A stretch of DNA of 64,000 nucleotides from Chelativorans alearensis (lineage in GTDB: Bacteria > Pseudomonadota > Alphaproteobacteria > Rhizobiales > Rhizobiaceae), in NCBI RefSeq assembly GCF_010993735.1, contig NZ_WQNI01000006.1:124001-188000 (forward strand). The letters are read 5' to 3'. The stretch's first letter is position 1, and every line of letters begins with the position of its first letter. A program made the position numbers and the translations under genes. A model generated the notes under the pieces. It did no database searches. It was given only the letters and a program-made list of their open reading frames with translations, and was not told the DNA's origin. Shown here one piece after another: positions 7,499-16,637 of this stretch.

Positions 7499-7708
7499 AT
7501 GGGCCGCAAGCAGCACGGCAGCAAGCGAAGGGATGTGGAGAGGAGACTGCGGGCAGAGGGCTGGCGCATTGTGCGCTACGGGCCGGGCGATCATGTGCAG
7601 TATAAGCACACGGAGAGAAAAGGGCGGGTAACCATTGACCAGGGCAGTCGGGAGATTCCAACCGGCACCTTGCGCTCGATCTACAGGCAGGCCGGATGGG
7701 AGTGGTGA
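7499..7708 (+). CDS. hicA: HicA-family mRNA interferase toxin
   Basis: A 69-residue double-stranded-RNA-binding-fold protein of the HicA/YcfA family. HicA toxins cleave mRNA and tmRNA and are neutralised by HicB. The family pattern is clear: a basic start, LRAEGW near residue 20, the catalytic His region GPGDHVQYKH (usual form GSH), RVTIDQGSREIPTGTLRSI and a final AG. The ATG at 7499 is preferred because AGGGAGG lies 7 nt upstream; a GTG two codons earlier overlaps that site. hicB follows after 29 bp. Confidence 0.88.
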   Translation: MGRKQHGSKRRDVERRLRAEGWRIVRYGPGDHVQYKHTERKGRVTIDQGSREIPTGTLRSIYRQAGWEW

Positions 7709-7737
7709 TCCGGTCTTGGATGGAAGGAAAGGCTATC

Positions 7738-8136
7738 ATGTCTTATGCGATCGCACTGATCCATGAAGAGGACGGCGTCTTCGGCATTTCCTTTCCGGAT
7801 TTTCCGGGCTGCGTTTCGACCGGCGCCACGCTCGATGAGGCGATGGCCCGCGGTGCGCAGGCTCTCACCTTCCATATCGAGGGAATGGTCGAGGACGAGG
7901 AAAGCCTTCCCCTCTTACGCACGCCGGCCCAGATCAAGGCAGACCCGGAGCTGGCGGAGGATACCGCAGGCGCCGTTCTGGTGGCTGTGCCGGTGGAGCT
8001 TCCAGGCAAGGCCGTGCGCGTCAACATCACACTCGATGAGCATCTCCTGGCCGCCATCGACCGCGCGGCGGGCGCGCAAGGCTCCAGCCGCTCGGGCTTT
8101 CTGGCGGAGGCGGCGCGTCGGCGGCTTGGCCGGTAG
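7738..8136 (+). CDS. hicB: HicB-family antitoxin with ribbon-helix-helix domain
   Basis: A 132-residue antitoxin. Residues 1-~65 form the HicB partial RNase-H-like fold, with the signature GISFPDFPGCVSTGATLDEA. The C-terminal ~45 residues (VRVNITLDEHLLAAIDRAA ... RSGFLAEAARRRL) are a ribbon-helix-helix DNA-binding domain. HicB binds HicA and, through the RHH, represses the operon; a palindrome over the -10 box upstream of hicA is the likely target. GGAAAGG precedes the start. A tandem hicA-hicB order with toxin first is the common arrangement. Confidence 0.9.
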   Translation: MSYAIALIHEEDGVFGISFPDFPGCVSTGATLDEAMARGAQALTFHIEGMVEDEESLPLLRTPAQIKADPELAEDTAGAVLVAVPVELPGKAVRVNITLDEHLLAAIDRAAGAQGSSRSGFLAEAARRRLGR

Positions 8137-8186
8137 GCGCCGAGCCCCAACGGATCGCTCGAGGAGGCTGACCGGGTAACGGGCGT

Positions 8187-11100
8187 TCACCCCCGCCCGA
8201 ATCCCCCCGCAGTCGGCGTCGTCACGATCACCGCTTCTCCGGCCTCCACCACGGTCTGGTCGCAGCCCTTCAGCCGCTCGATGCGGCCGTCCTTGCGGCG
8301 CACCTCCGTCTTGCCGAGCTGGCCGTCGCCGCCGCCGTCGACGCCGCGCGGCGGCACCGTGCGGTGGGAGGAGAGGATGGCGCATTCCATGGTTTCCAGG
8401 AAACGCAGGGTGCGCCGCGTGCCGTTGCCGGCGTTCCACTTGCCCGTGCCGCCGGAGCCCCCGCGGATGTGGAAATCCTCGAGAAGCACGGGGAAGCGCA
8501 GCTCCAGGATCTCCGGGTCGGTGAGGCGGGAGTTGGTCATGTGGGTGTGGACGCCGCTGGTGCCGTTAAAGCCGCGGCCGTCGTTCATGCGGCCGGCGGG
8601 CGAGCCGGAGCAGATGGTCTCGTAATACTGGTAGGTCTCGTTGCCGAAGGTCAGGTTGTTCATCGTCCCTTGCGCGTTGGCAAGCGCTCCCATGGCGGCG
8701 AACAGCGCGTTGGTGACGTGCTGCGAGGTCTCCACGTTGCCGGCCACCACGGCGGCCGGGTAGGCGGGGCGCAGCATGCACCCTTCCGGGATGACGATCC
8801 TGATCGGCCGCAGGCAGCCGGCGTTCATCGGGATGGAGCCTTCCACCATGACGCGGAAGGCATAAAGCACGGCGGCGCGGGCGACGGGCTCCGGCGCGTT
8901 GAAGTTGTTCTTCATCACAGGCGAGGTGCCGGTGAAGTCCACCGTCGCCTCGCGCTTCTCCCGGTCCACCGTGATCTTCACCTTGATCGCCTGGCCGGTA
9001 TCGGTCGGGTACTCGTATTCGGAGACGTCGGGCAGGCGTTCCAGCACACGGCGCACGCTTTCGGCGGCATTGTCCTGGACGTGGCCCATATAGGCCTCCA
9101 CCACGTCGAGGCCGAAATCCGCCACCATCTTTTTCAGTTCCGCCACGCCTTTCTCGTTAGCGGCGATCTGTGCTTTCAGGTCGGCGATGTTCTGATGCGG
9201 GTTGCGGGCGGGGTAGGGATGGTCGGTGAGGAGGCCGTGCAGCTCCTTCTCGCGGAAGCGGCCGCCTTCGACGAGGCGGAAATTGTCGAACAGCACGCCT
9301 TCCTCGTCCACGTTCGTGGCGAGCGGCGTCATGGAGCCGGGCGCCGTGCCGCCGACGTCCGCATGGTGGCCGCGCGAGGCGGTGTAGAACAGGATCTTTT
9401 CGCCCGTCTCATCGAACACCGGCGTCACGACGGTGATGTCGGGCAGGTGCGTGCCGCCGTTATAGGGAGCGTTGAGCGCGAAGACGTCGCCGGGGCGGAT
9501 GTCGCCTTCGTTGAGGCGGATTATCGTCTCCACCGAGCGGTCCATGGAGCCCAGATGCACCGGCATGTGCGGGGCGTTGGCGACCAGCGCGCCGTTGCGG
9601 TCGAAGACGGCGCAGGAGAAGTCGAGCCGTTCCTTGATGTTCACCGAATAGGCGGTGTTCTGGAGCGTCACGCCCATCTGCTCGGCGATCGACATGAAGA
9701 GGTTGTTGAAGACCTCCAGCATGACCGGATCGGCCGCAGTGCCAAGCGCGGCCTGGCGCGGCTTCTTCTCGACGCGGCGCATGAGCACGTGATTGCGCGC
9801 CGTGATCCCGGCCTGCCAGCCGGGCTCGACGACAATCGTCTGGTTGTCCTCGATGACAAGCGCCGGGCCACTGATCCGGTTGCCGGGGGAAAGGTCGGCG
9901 CGGCGGAAGACGCCGGCTTCGCGCCATTTACCGTCGCAGAAGATGCGGCGGGTGACATGCGGTTCCGGCGCGTCGTCGTTGACGGCAAGGGCCGGCTCTT
10001 CCGGCCCCGCCGCGCGGGCGTCCACGCCCTCGACATTGACCGCCTCGACGACCATCGGCTTGTCGTCGTAGACGAAGCCGAACTGCGCCTTGTGGGCGCT
10101 CTCGAAGGCGGTCTTGGCGGCGTCGATGGAGCGCTCGTCGAAGGGGACGGAGAGCGTGGTGTCGGTGCCGTCGTAGCGGACCTCGAGGCGCAGGCGCCAT
10201 TCGGCGGTCGCGGCCGCGATGCCCTGGTCTGCGAGTTCCTTCCCGACCTCCTTGCGCAATTCGGCGATCAGCGCCTCGATCTCGGGAAGGGCGGCCTCAG
10301 CGAGCGGCTTGATCAGCGCCTTCTGGCGCGAGGCCGAGACGGTGGCAAGGCCGATGCCGTAGGCCGAGAGAAGGCCGGAGAGGGGGTGGATGAGGACGGA
10401 TTCCATGCCCAGCGCGTCGGCTACCAGGCAGGCATGCTGGCCGCCGGCGCCGCCGAAGCAGTTGAGCAGGTAGCGGGTGACGTCATAGCCGCGCTGGACG
10501 GAGATCTTCTTGATGGCGTTGGCCATGTTCTCGACGGCGATGGTGACGAAGCCCTCGGCCACGACCTCCGGGCCACGACCGTCGCCGACCTGTTCCGCCA
10601 GGGCCGTGAAGCGCTCGCGCACCGTGTCGGCGTCGAGCGGCTGGTCCTGGCCGGGGCCGAAGATCGCCGGGAAGAAATCCGGCTGCAGCTTGCCCAGCAT
10701 GAGGTTTGCGTCGGTGACTGCGAGCGGGCCGCCGCGGCGGTAGCAGGCGGGGCCAGGGTTGGCACCGGCCGAATCGGGACCGACCTTCAGGCGGCCGTCC
10801 TCGTAATGCAGCACGGAGCCGCCGCCGGCCGCCACCGTGTGGATGCGCATCATCGGCGCGCGGATGCGCACGCCGGCCACCTCCGTGTCGAAGGCGCGCT
10901 CGTATTCGCCTTCGTAATGGGCGACATCAGTCGAGGTGCCGCCCATGTCGAAGCCGATCACCTTCTCGAAACCGGCGATGCGCGCCGTCTCCACCATGCC
11001 CACCACGCCGCCGGCGGGGCCGGAGAGGATGGCATCCTTGCCCTGGAACATGTCGGCGGCGGTGAGCCCGCCGGACGACATCATGAACTTGAGGCGGGGG

Positions 11101-11837
11101 AAGGGGGGCGCGGCGGGCGCCGGCATATCATGCGATTGGATCCCAAGCTCCGCCGCCACCAGCCGCACATAACGGGCGAGGATCGGCGAAAGATACGCAT
11201 CCACCACCGCCGTGTCGCCGCGGCCGACGAGCTTTATCAGGGGCGACGTCTCGTGGCTCGCAGAGATCTGCGAGAAGCCGAGGGCGCGGGCAAGTTCGGC
11301 GGCCTCCTTCTCGTGTTCCGGGTATTTCCATGCGTGCATGAAAACGACCGCCACGGCGTCGATGCCGTCCTTTCTCGCCGCCTCCATCTCGGTGCGCACC
11401 GCTGCAAGATCGAGCGCCGTCTCCACCGTGCCGTCGACGCGCACGCGCTCCGGCACCTCGACCACGCGCTCGTAGAGTTGCTCGGGCAGCACGATCTCCT
11501 TGGCGAAGATGTCGGGGCGGGCCTGGTAGGCGATCTTCAGGGCGTCGCGAAAACCTTTGGTGATGAGCAGGAGAACGCGGTCGCCCTTGCGCTCCAGAAG
11601 CGCGTTGGTGGCGACCGTGGTGCCCATCTTCACCTCGCCGATCAGGTGCGAAGGCATGGGCTCGCCGGCCTTCGCGCCCAACAGGTCGCGGATACCTTGA
11701 ATGCCGGCGTCGCGATAGGCTTCGGGGTTTTCCGACAGCAGCTTGCGCGCATGAAGCGTGCCTTCGGGGTCGCGGCCGATGACGTCGGTGAAGGTGCCGC
11801 CACGGTCGATCCAGAAATCCCACCTGCCGGAAGTCAT
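8187..11837 (-). CDS. 5-oxoprolinase / hydantoinase, fused A and B subunits
   Basis: A 1216-residue ATP-dependent amidohydrolase. Residues 1-~690 are the HyuA half, with DRGGTFTDV at the N-terminus and the second ATPase signature [11 protein letters not shown] near 290. Residues ~695-1216 are the HyuB half ([18 protein letters not shown] ... LIVIPEGC-like and [12 protein letters not shown] segments). Single-chain fusions of this length are typical of 5-oxoprolinase (OplAH), which opens 5-oxoproline to glutamate, but N-methylhydantoinases look similar. AAGGAGC precedes the ATG. It is divergent from a MarR regulator, with a 17-bp palindrome between them that probably controls both. Confidence 0.88.
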   Translation of the reverse strand: MTSGRWDFWIDRGGTFTDVIGRDPEGTLHARKLLSENPEAYRDAGIQGIRDLLGAKAGEPMPSHLIGEVKMGTTVATNALLERKGDRVLLLITKGFRDALKIAYQARPDIFAKEIVLPEQLYERVVEVPERVRVDGTVETALDLAAVRTEMEAARKDGIDAVAVVFMHAWKYPEHEKEAAELARALGFSQISASHETSPLIKLVGRGDTAVVDAYLSPILARYVRLVAAELGIQSHDMPAPAAPPFPRLKFMMSSGGLTAADMFQGKDAILSGPAGGVVGMVETARIAGFEKVIGFDMGGTSTDVAHYEGEYERAFDTEVAGVRIRAPMMRIHTVAAGGGSVLHYEDGRLKVGPDSAGANPGPACYRRGGPLAVTDANLMLGKLQPDFFPAIFGPGQDQPLDADTVRERFTALAEQVGDGRGPEVVAEGFVTIAVENMANAIKKISVQRGYDVTRYLLNCFGGAGGQHACLVADALGMESVLIHPLSGLLSAYGIGLATVSASRQKALIKPLAEAALPEIEALIAELRKEVGKELADQGIAAATAEWRLRLEVRYDGTDTTLSVPFDERSIDAAKTAFESAHKAQFGFVYDDKPMVVEAVNVEGVDARAAGPEEPALAVNDDAPEPHVTRRIFCDGKWREAGVFRRADLSPGNRISGPALVIEDNQTIVVEPGWQAGITARNHVLMRRVEKKPRQAALGTAADPVMLEVFNNLFMSIAEQMGVTLQNTAYSVNIKERLDFSCAVFDRNGALVANAPHMPVHLGSMDRSVETIIRLNEGDIRPGDVFALNAPYNGGTHLPDITVVTPVFDETGEKILFYTASRGHHADVGGTAPGSMTPLATNVDEEGVLFDNFRLVEGGRFREKELHGLLTDHPYPARNPHQNIADLKAQIAANEKGVAELKKMVADFGLDVVEAYMGHVQDNAAESVRRVLERLPDVSEYEYPTDTGQAIKVKITVDREKREATVDFTGTSPVMKNNFNAPEPVARAAVLYAFRVMVEGSIPMNAGCLRPIRIVIPEGCMLRPAYPAAVVAGNVETSQHVTNALFAAMGALANAQGTMNNLTFGNETYQYYETICSGSPAGRMNDGRGFNGTSGVHTHMTNSRLTDPEILELRFPVLLEDFHIRGGSGGTGKWNAGNGTRRTLRFLETMECAILSSHRTVPPRGVDGGGDGQLGKTEVRRKDGRIERLKGCDQTVVEAGEAVIVTTPTAGGFGRG

Positions 11838-11895
11838 GCGCTCGCTCCTTTTGCATCGGCCACTACCTCGGCAAAAATCACGTCACAGGCAAAAC

Positions 11896-11912
11896 GTCAA
11901 TAATTTATTGAC
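11896..11912. promoter_or_regulatory. candidate MarR operator between the oxoprolinase and regulator genes
   Basis: A perfect palindrome with 8-bp arms GTCAATAA and TTATTGAC around one central T. Each arm ends in TTGAC on one strand, so both divergent -35 elements could be built into the operator. It lies 58 bp from the oxoprolinase ATG and 56 bp from the regulator ATG. No convincing -10 hexamer was found on either side. Confidence 0.65.
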
Positions 11913-11968
11913 AAATTATGCATGTATGCCACTCTGCCGGCCGTGACGAGAAGGGATACGAGGTGACG

Positions 11969-12490
11969 ATGAGCGATGCCGGGGAAAAGGTGGGGCCCGT
12001 GGTTGCGGCGGCGCATCTGGCGGCCGGCGCGATGCCGGCGCTGTCGGAGATCGAGTTCGCCATGACCCTCATGCACCACTCCTTCCAGCGATGGATGGTG
12101 CGCTGCATGGCGGCGGCCGGTGTGTCGGGGCTGCAGCCGGTGGCCGTGCACCTCTTGCACGCCGTCGCCCACCGCGGGCGCGAGAAGACGCTGTCGGAAC
12201 TGTGCATGATGTTCAACATCGAGGACACCCACGTCGTCACCTACGCCATCAACAAGCTGGCGGCGCTCGACCTCGTAAAGAGCAGCCGGCGCGGCAAGGA
12301 GAAGACGGTCAAGGCGACGGAAAAGGGTGTCGAAGCCTGCCGGCGCTATCACGAGGTGCGCGAGGCGCTGCTGGTGGACAGCATGAAGCGGCTCAACCTG
12401 GATGAAAAGGCGCTGTCGGGCATCGCCGCCACCATGCGCAGCATCTCCGGCCAGTACGATCAGGCAGCCCGCAGCGCCACCATTTTGTGA
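11969..12490 (+). CDS. MarR-type winged-helix transcriptional regulator
   Basis: A 173-residue regulator. The central region (LQPVAVHLLHAVAHRG ... TLSELCMMFNIEDTHVVTYAINKLAALDLVKSSRRGKEKTVKATEKG, in pieces) has the MarR pattern: helix-turn-helix at ~75-100, then a basic wing. Long amphipathic helices at both ends would form the dimer interface. The ATG at 11969 follows GAGG by 5 nt; an upstream ATG at 11918 lies inside the palindromic control region and is unlikely. Its divergence from the 5-oxoprolinase gene suggests it regulates that gene and itself. Confidence 0.85.
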   Translation: MSDAGEKVGPVVAAAHLAAGAMPALSEIEFAMTLMHHSFQRWMVRCMAAAGVSGLQPVAVHLLHAVAHRGREKTLSELCMMFNIEDTHVVTYAINKLAALDLVKSSRRGKEKTVKATEKGVEACRRYHEVREALLVDSMKRLNLDEKALSGIAATMRSISGQYDQAARSATIL

Positions 12491-12636
12491 GAGGCGGCGC
12501 CGCGGCTGATCATCCAACCGTAACCGCTCTTCACGAAATGTGAGGAAACTCCGGAACGACGGCGCGCATTTCTGCCCCGGCTGCCCGAGGCGGGTTTTGT
12601 GCCCGCCATCAGGCTTGCCTGAAAAGGAGACGTGAA

Positions 12637-12849
12637 ATGAACAAGGTTTTCATCGGGCTCTTGTCCGCGGCGGCCCTTGTGGGGCTTGCGGCATGCGGCG
12701 AGGGCGGTGATACGGCTGCGCCGGCTGGCGACACCGGCGATGCCGAGCAGACGGCGCCGGCGGAAGAGCCCGCGCAGGGAACGGACGACACAACGACACA
12801 GGGCCTTACGCCCGATACAGGCGAGGCGGGCGGAGACACACAGCAGTAA
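12637..12849 (+). CDS. small acidic lipoprotein
   Basis: A 70-residue predicted lipoprotein. The signal peptide ends at lipobox LAAC (Cys-20); the rest is an unstructured Gly/Asp/Glu/Thr/Pro-rich tail (EQTAPAEEPAQGTDDTT and similar), without hydrophobic segments. AAGGAGA lies 7 nt before the ATG. It is followed by a strong terminator at 12952-12982, so it is a single-gene unit. Such tails are found in many rhizobial proteins of unknown role; no function is assigned. Confidence 0.75.
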   Translation: MNKVFIGLLSAAALVGLAACGEGGDTAAPAGDTGDAEQTAPAEEPAQGTDDTTTQGLTPDTGEAGGDTQQ

Positions 12850-12951
12850 ACGCTTCCCCTAACAGTTCGAGGTCCGCACCGAAATCTTCCTCCCACGGCG
12901 TTTGTCTTAAGGTCGCCAGGGGAGAAGGGTTTCCGTTGGGCTTCGTCCATG

Positions 12952-12982
12952 AGAAAGGCCGGGTAACCGGCCTTTCTTTTTT
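12952..12982 (+). terminator. intrinsic terminator after the small lipoprotein gene
   Basis: An 11-bp stem (12952-12962 with 12967-12977, AGAAAGGCCGG and complement) has a GTAA tetraloop of the GNRA class and is followed by an unbroken run of T. It ends transcription about 100 bp after the lipoprotein stop and before the TerB/DnaJ gene. Confidence 0.85.
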
Positions 12983-13081
12983 GCGCGCGCGGGCGGTTGG
13001 AGACGGGCGTTCCCGTCACGGCCGGGCATAGCGAAAATCCAGCCTCGAATTCGACGGCAAATCGCTTTAAAAGTGCCGGCG

Positions 13082-13789
13082 ATGAGCATCCTTGTCCGCC
13101 TTTCCGAACTCCTGACCCGCGCATCCGGCGGCGTATCGGCGCTGGTCGAGGCGGTGCGCACGGCTTTCAAGGGCGATCCGGAGCTGCGGCGGCGGGTAGC
13201 CTTTTCCATCGCGTTGATCGCGCTGTCGGCAAAGATGGCCAAGGCCGACGGCATCGTGACGCCGGACGAGGTGCGTGCCTTCCACGAAATATTCTCGGTG
13301 CCGCGCGAGGAAATGCGCAATGTCGCCCGCCTCTATGACCTTGCCAAGAAGGACGTGGCCGGCTTCGAGGCCTATGCACGGCAGATGGCCGGGCTGTGCG
13401 GCTCGGGCAAGCCCAACTGCGCGATGCTGGAGGACATTCTCGACGGGCTGTTCCACATCGCCAAGGCCGACGGCGTGCTGCACGATGGGGAGCAGGCGTT
13501 TCTCGCCCGCGTGGCGGAGATCTTCGGCATCAGCGAGAGGCATTATGCGCAAATCCGCGCCAGGCACGTGGCGGCGGGGGAGGGCGATCCGTATATCCTG
13601 CTCGGCGTGGGGCGCGATGCCCCCTTTCAGGAGATCAGGCGCCGCTATCGGGAACTGGTGGCCGAAAGCCATCCCGACCGCCTGATCGCGCGCGGCGTGC
13701 CGGAGGAGTTCATCGCCATCGCCAACACCCGCGTTGCCGCGTTCAACGCGGCCTACGAGCAGCTCGAGAAAAGCCGGCGGCCGGCATGA
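13082..13789 (+). CDS. TerB-like and DnaJ-domain protein (DjlA-like)
   Basis: A 235-residue protein. Residues ~40-150 form a TerB/DjlA helical domain, with the repeated KADGIVTPDEV and KADGVLHDGE acidic loops that bind metal in TerB. Residues ~165-232 form a J domain: DPYILLGV, RRRYRELV and the essential HPD (SHPDRL), which recruits DnaK. No membrane helix precedes it, unlike E. coli DjlA. The ATG at 13082 is preferred over a GTG three codons earlier, though no strong ribosome site is seen for either. Its stop overlaps the amidase start (ATGA). Confidence 0.85.
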   Translation: MSILVRLSELLTRASGGVSALVEAVRTAFKGDPELRRRVAFSIALIALSAKMAKADGIVTPDEVRAFHEIFSVPREEMRNVARLYDLAKKDVAGFEAYARQMAGLCGSGKPNCAMLEDILDGLFHIAKADGVLHDGEQAFLARVAEIFGISERHYAQIRARHVAAGEGDPYILLGVGRDAPFQEIRRRYRELVAESHPDRLIARGVPEEFIAIANTRVAAFNAAYEQLEKSRRPA

Positions 13790-14553
13790 TCGGCTTCACC
13801 GCCGAATACGCGCCGGCGCACGTGCGCGTCTCCCCCAATTTCGGCGAGCGGCGCAGCGGGATGCGGCCTGACGCGCTGATCCTGCATTATACGGGCATGG
13901 AGAGCGGCGAGGCGGCCGAGCGCCGGCTGTGCGATCCCGAAAGCGAGGTCTCGGCACACTATCTCGTGCATGAGGATGGGCGCGTCGTGCAGATGGTGCG
14001 CGAGGGCGCGCGCGCGTGGCACGCCGGCAGGGGCTCCTGGCAGGGGATAAGCGACGTCAACTCCTTTTCCATCGGTATCGAGATCGTTAATCCCGGCCAC
14101 GAACTCGGCTATCCGGATTTTCCCGCCCAGCAGATCGCCGCGGTGATCGCCTTGTGCCGCGATTTGTGCCGGCGGCATCCGATTGCGCCGCAAAGGGTGC
14201 TTGCCCATTCGGATGTGGCACCTGGTCGCAAGGTCGACCCGGGCGAAAAGTTCCCCTGGGATCTCCTGGCGCGCGAGGGGGTGGGCCACCATGTCGTGCC
14301 GGCGCCGCTGACGGACGGTCCGGTGCTCGCCGAGGGAGACCGGGGCGAGGCTGTGGAGGCGCTGCAGACGATGCTGGCGCTCTATGGGTACGGCGTTGAG
14401 ATATCGGGTCTATTCGATGCCGCGACAGCGGCCGTGGTGAGCGCCTTCCAGCGCCATTTCCGCCCGGCGCGGGTGGATGGCGCCGCCGATCCCTCGACCC
14501 GCGATACGCTTGCACGGCTCCTGTCCGCGCTGCCGAAGAACGCCGTCGGCTGA
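13786..14553 (+). CDS. AmpD-type N-acetylmuramoyl-L-alanine amidase
   Basis: A 255-residue zinc amidase that removes stem peptides from (anhydro)muramic acid. Zinc ligands and core motifs of the Amidase_2 fold are present: ILHYT near residue 33, the GIEIVNPGH centre, and AHSDVAPGRKVDPGEKFPW near 145-163. The last ~65 residues form a PG_binding_1 domain. There is no signal peptide, so it is probably cytoplasmic like AmpD, although the binding domain is more usual in exported enzymes. It overlaps the TerB/DnaJ gene by 4 bp, so the two are cotranslated. In rhizobia this pair usually sits near rnpB and mraZ, as here. Confidence 0.9.
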   Translation: MIGFTAEYAPAHVRVSPNFGERRSGMRPDALILHYTGMESGEAAERRLCDPESEVSAHYLVHEDGRVVQMVREGARAWHAGRGSWQGISDVNSFSIGIEIVNPGHELGYPDFPAQQIAAVIALCRDLCRRHPIAPQRVLAHSDVAPGRKVDPGEKFPWDLLAREGVGHHVVPAPLTDGPVLAEGDRGEAVEALQTMLALYGYGVEISGLFDAATAAVVSAFQRHFRPARVDGAADPSTRDTLARLLSALPKNAVG

Positions 14554-14627
14554 ATCTCTAAATATTCCAAAGTGATACATTTATTGAGTGGGCAAGCCCT
14601 CATTGGCGCATTTTTGCCTGCAACACG

Positions 14628-14655
14628 CCCCGCTGGGTCGGCGGCGGGGTTTTTT
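14628..14655 (+). terminator. intrinsic terminator after the amidase gene
   Basis: A 6-bp GC stem CCCCGC (14628-14633) with GCGGGG (14644-14649), a 10-nt loop and then TTTTTT. It lies about 75 bp after the amidase stop. Confidence 0.7.
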
Positions 14656-14714
14656 CCACGCCGTTTCAATCAACAAATACGCTGCGCCCGCAGCGGCAAA
14701 AATAACGGATTACA

Positions 14715-15359
14715 ATGCACATCAAAATTCTTGTTGCGGCAACGCTCGTTGTCGGCATGACGACGGGCGGCTCCGAGGCCGCGAACGATTCTCCCGAGAC
14801 GCCTGCCATTGTGAAGGCCAAAGCAGACGGCGCCGACAAGGGGTCGCTCGCCCCTTTGATCAAGAAGGTTGCGCGCGGCGGAAAGACCGCGTCCACGGCC
14901 AAAAGCGAGGAAAAGATCGCGCGCCTTGAAGGACTCGCCGGAGGCACCGCCAGGAAAGTGAGCACAGCCAAGCAGCCAGACGCCAGGCACGCCTACCATG
15001 CGATCGTCTCACGCTATGCCAGCGAATACGGCGTGCCGGTGGCGCTCGCGCACGCCGTCATTTCGGTAGAGAGCAACTACCGCGCCTCGGCGCGTGGCAG
15101 GGCCGGGGAAATCGGCCTGATGCAGATCAAGCCGTCCACCGCTCGCGGTATGGGCTACCGCGGGTCCGTCAAGGCGCTCTACGACCCCGAGACGAACATC
15201 AAATACGGCATGAAATATCTCGCCGGCGCGTACCGGCTGGGGGGCACCGACACCTGCGGCGCCATCCTGCGGTACAATGCCGGCCACGGCGCCAAGCGCA
15301 TGAACCCCGTCTCCTCGGCCTATTGCGCCAAGGTGAAGCGCATTTTGGCGAAGAACTAG
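14715..15359 (+). CDS. SLT-domain lytic transglycosylase
   Basis: A 214-residue exported transglycosylase. The signal peptide covers residues 1-22 (ends GSEA-AND). A Lys/Ala-rich linker of ~65 residues follows. The SLT (lysozyme-like) domain spans ~95-214: catalytic Glu in ISVESNYR, then GEIGLMQIKPSTARGMGY, NIKYGMKYLAG and a final ILRYNAGHG, all standard. It is shorter than Slt70 and resembles VirB1-like or MltC-like accessory enzymes, but no secretion genes adjoin it. A 7-bp palindrome (14680-14695, CGCTGCG and complement) precedes the start. Its TAG stop is also the end of a palindromic repeat. Confidence 0.88.
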   Translation: MHIKILVAATLVVGMTTGGSEAANDSPETPAIVKAKADGADKGSLAPLIKKVARGGKTASTAKSEEKIARLEGLAGGTARKVSTAKQPDARHAYHAIVSRYASEYGVPVALAHAVISVESNYRASARGRAGEIGLMQIKPSTARGMGYRGSVKALYDPETNIKYGMKYLAGAYRLGGTDTCGAILRYNAGHGAKRMNPVSSAYCAKVKRILAKN

Positions 15360-15459
15360 AGCATGATCCCGAAAAGTGGATGCAGTTTTCGGAAAAGATC
15401 ATGCTAAAACAAAAGGATAGACCGTGATGCCGATTCCATGAAAAGGCATCACGATCTAA
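15357..15459 (-). repeat. bipartite palindromic element, copy 2 (GATC-stem variant)
   Basis: The same two-hairpin element as at 294-397, in the opposite orientation. Hairpin B has arms 15360-15368 and 15397-15405 (AGCATGATC and complement). Hairpin A has arms 15420-15431 and 15445-15456 (one G-T mismatch) around a loop reading GATTCCATGAAAA. The end beginning TAGAGC supplies the TAG stop of the SLT transglycosylase gene. Confidence 0.85.
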
Positions 15460-15847
15460 CGCATCGGCCTGAAATCCGGGATCGGCCCCTCGGAACACGA
15501 TACGCAGATTCAGCACCCTACAGCCTCTCTTTTGGCGTCCCGGGGGACATCGTTCTGTAGGGTGTTGACGGCCTGTTCGCGCCGGGATAGTCGCGCGTAC
15601 AGCGCCGCTCGATAGTATTGATAGTAGAAGCAATAAGCAGACTTATTTCACGATATCCTTTCATTCCGGCAATGTCCTCCCCAACTGGATGTCGGCAGTG
15701 CGCACTTCGGGGATCGGCCCATGGTTGCGGCCGGTTTAACCGAGTGCGCTGGCTTGCCGCTCGTGGGCTCGGGCGAGCGAGCCTGTTTACTCCCTGACTA
15801 TCAAATGATAGTTTAAGCTATTTCATTTCGTAGCAAATTGAGGAAAC
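15460..15847. other. 388-bp gene-free stretch before the glycosyltransferase gene
   Basis: No convincing coding frame was found. It holds a 10-bp inverted repeat CACCCTACAG (15514-15523) and CTGTAGGGTG (15555-15564), with GTCCC...GGGAC able to pair inside it. Near the gene is a palindrome ACTATCA-AA-TGATAGT (15797-15812), 36 bp before the glycosyltransferase ATG and in AT-rich DNA, which is a candidate operator or promoter-overlapping site. TTGACG at 15564-15569 could be a -35 element but has no clear partner. Confidence 0.55.
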
Positions 15848-16624
15848 ATGAGATCTGCGACCGAGCCGTGGTCCCTGTCGGGAACCATCGAAGAGTCGTC
15901 CCGTCCTCGACTAAAGGCGTTTATCATTCATCTGAAGCGTGCGGTAGAACGCCGACCGCAGGTCGAAAGGCTGGTTGCGGCGCTGCCTATACCGGCAGAA
16001 ATCGTGGATGCCGTCGACGGAGAGTGTCTCGATGTGGCGGAAGCCGGCAAGGTCTACCGTCCTCGTCTTCACAATCCCCGTTATCCATTCCGGCTGAGCA
16101 AGAGCGAAATCGCCTGCTTTCTCTCGCATCGCAAGGCATGGCAGGCGATCGTCGATCAGGAGCTCGATGCCGGCTTCGTTGTAGAAGACGATGTCGAGCT
16201 CGACGAATTCTTCCCGCGCTCCTTCGCCAGTGCTTTGGCGTGCCTGGAGCCGGAAGATTTCGTGCGCTTTCCGTTCCGCGCGGACCGCGAGGCCGGGCCG
16301 GAACTTTTCAATGACGGCAAAACGCGCATCATCGCGCCGAGCCCCGTCGGATTGGGCATGGTGGCACAGCTCGTGGGCCGAAGCGCGGCCCGGCATCTTC
16401 TCGCCGCAACGCAGCGGTTCGACCGGCCCGTCGACACGACCGTTCAGATGAAATGGGTAACCGGCGTCGCGCCCAAGTCGGTCGTACCGGGTGGCGTGCA
16501 CGAAATTTCCCGCAAGCTTGGCGGCAGCATGATCCGGCGGAAGAAAACGGTGCCTGACAAGCTCCGCCACGAGATTCTGAGGCCGCTTTACCGGATCAGG
16601 ATCGCGATCCGATCGCGCAGATAA
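15848..16624 (+). CDS. GT25-family glycosyltransferase (LPS/LOS biosynthesis)
   Basis: A 258-residue cytoplasmic glycosyltransferase. GT25 signatures: AFIIHLKRAVERRPQVERLV at ~24-43, VDAVDGE, the LSKSEIACFLSHRKAWQAIVD block (~82-102), the VVEDDVELDEFF nucleotide-sugar DxD region near 112, and a late GGSMIRRKK tail. The family adds galactose or similar sugars to lipooligosaccharide. The first ~22 residues are not conserved-looking. GAGGAAA precedes the start. It is followed after 13 bp by a polysaccharide deacetylase gene, so the pair probably modifies a cell-surface glycan. Its less biased codon use and position beside rnpB suggest an accessory gene. Confidence 0.85.
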   Translation: MRSATEPWSLSGTIEESSRPRLKAFIIHLKRAVERRPQVERLVAALPIPAEIVDAVDGECLDVAEAGKVYRPRLHNPRYPFRLSKSEIACFLSHRKAWQAIVDQELDAGFVVEDDVELDEFFPRSFASALACLEPEDFVRFPFRADREAGPELFNDGKTRIIAPSPVGLGMVAQLVGRSAARHLLAATQRFDRPVDTTVQMKWVTGVAPKSVVPGGVHEISRKLGGSMIRRKKTVPDKLRHEILRPLYRIRIAIRSRR

Positions 16625-16637
16625 GGTACAAGACCGC

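Noticed and set aside
8364-11903. Very long open frame of 1179 codons antisense to the oxoprolinase gene
   Set aside because: It mirrors a high-GC gene; the translation is Arg/His/Gly/Ala-rich with no domain, while the minus-strand frame matches HyuA and HyuB along its whole length.
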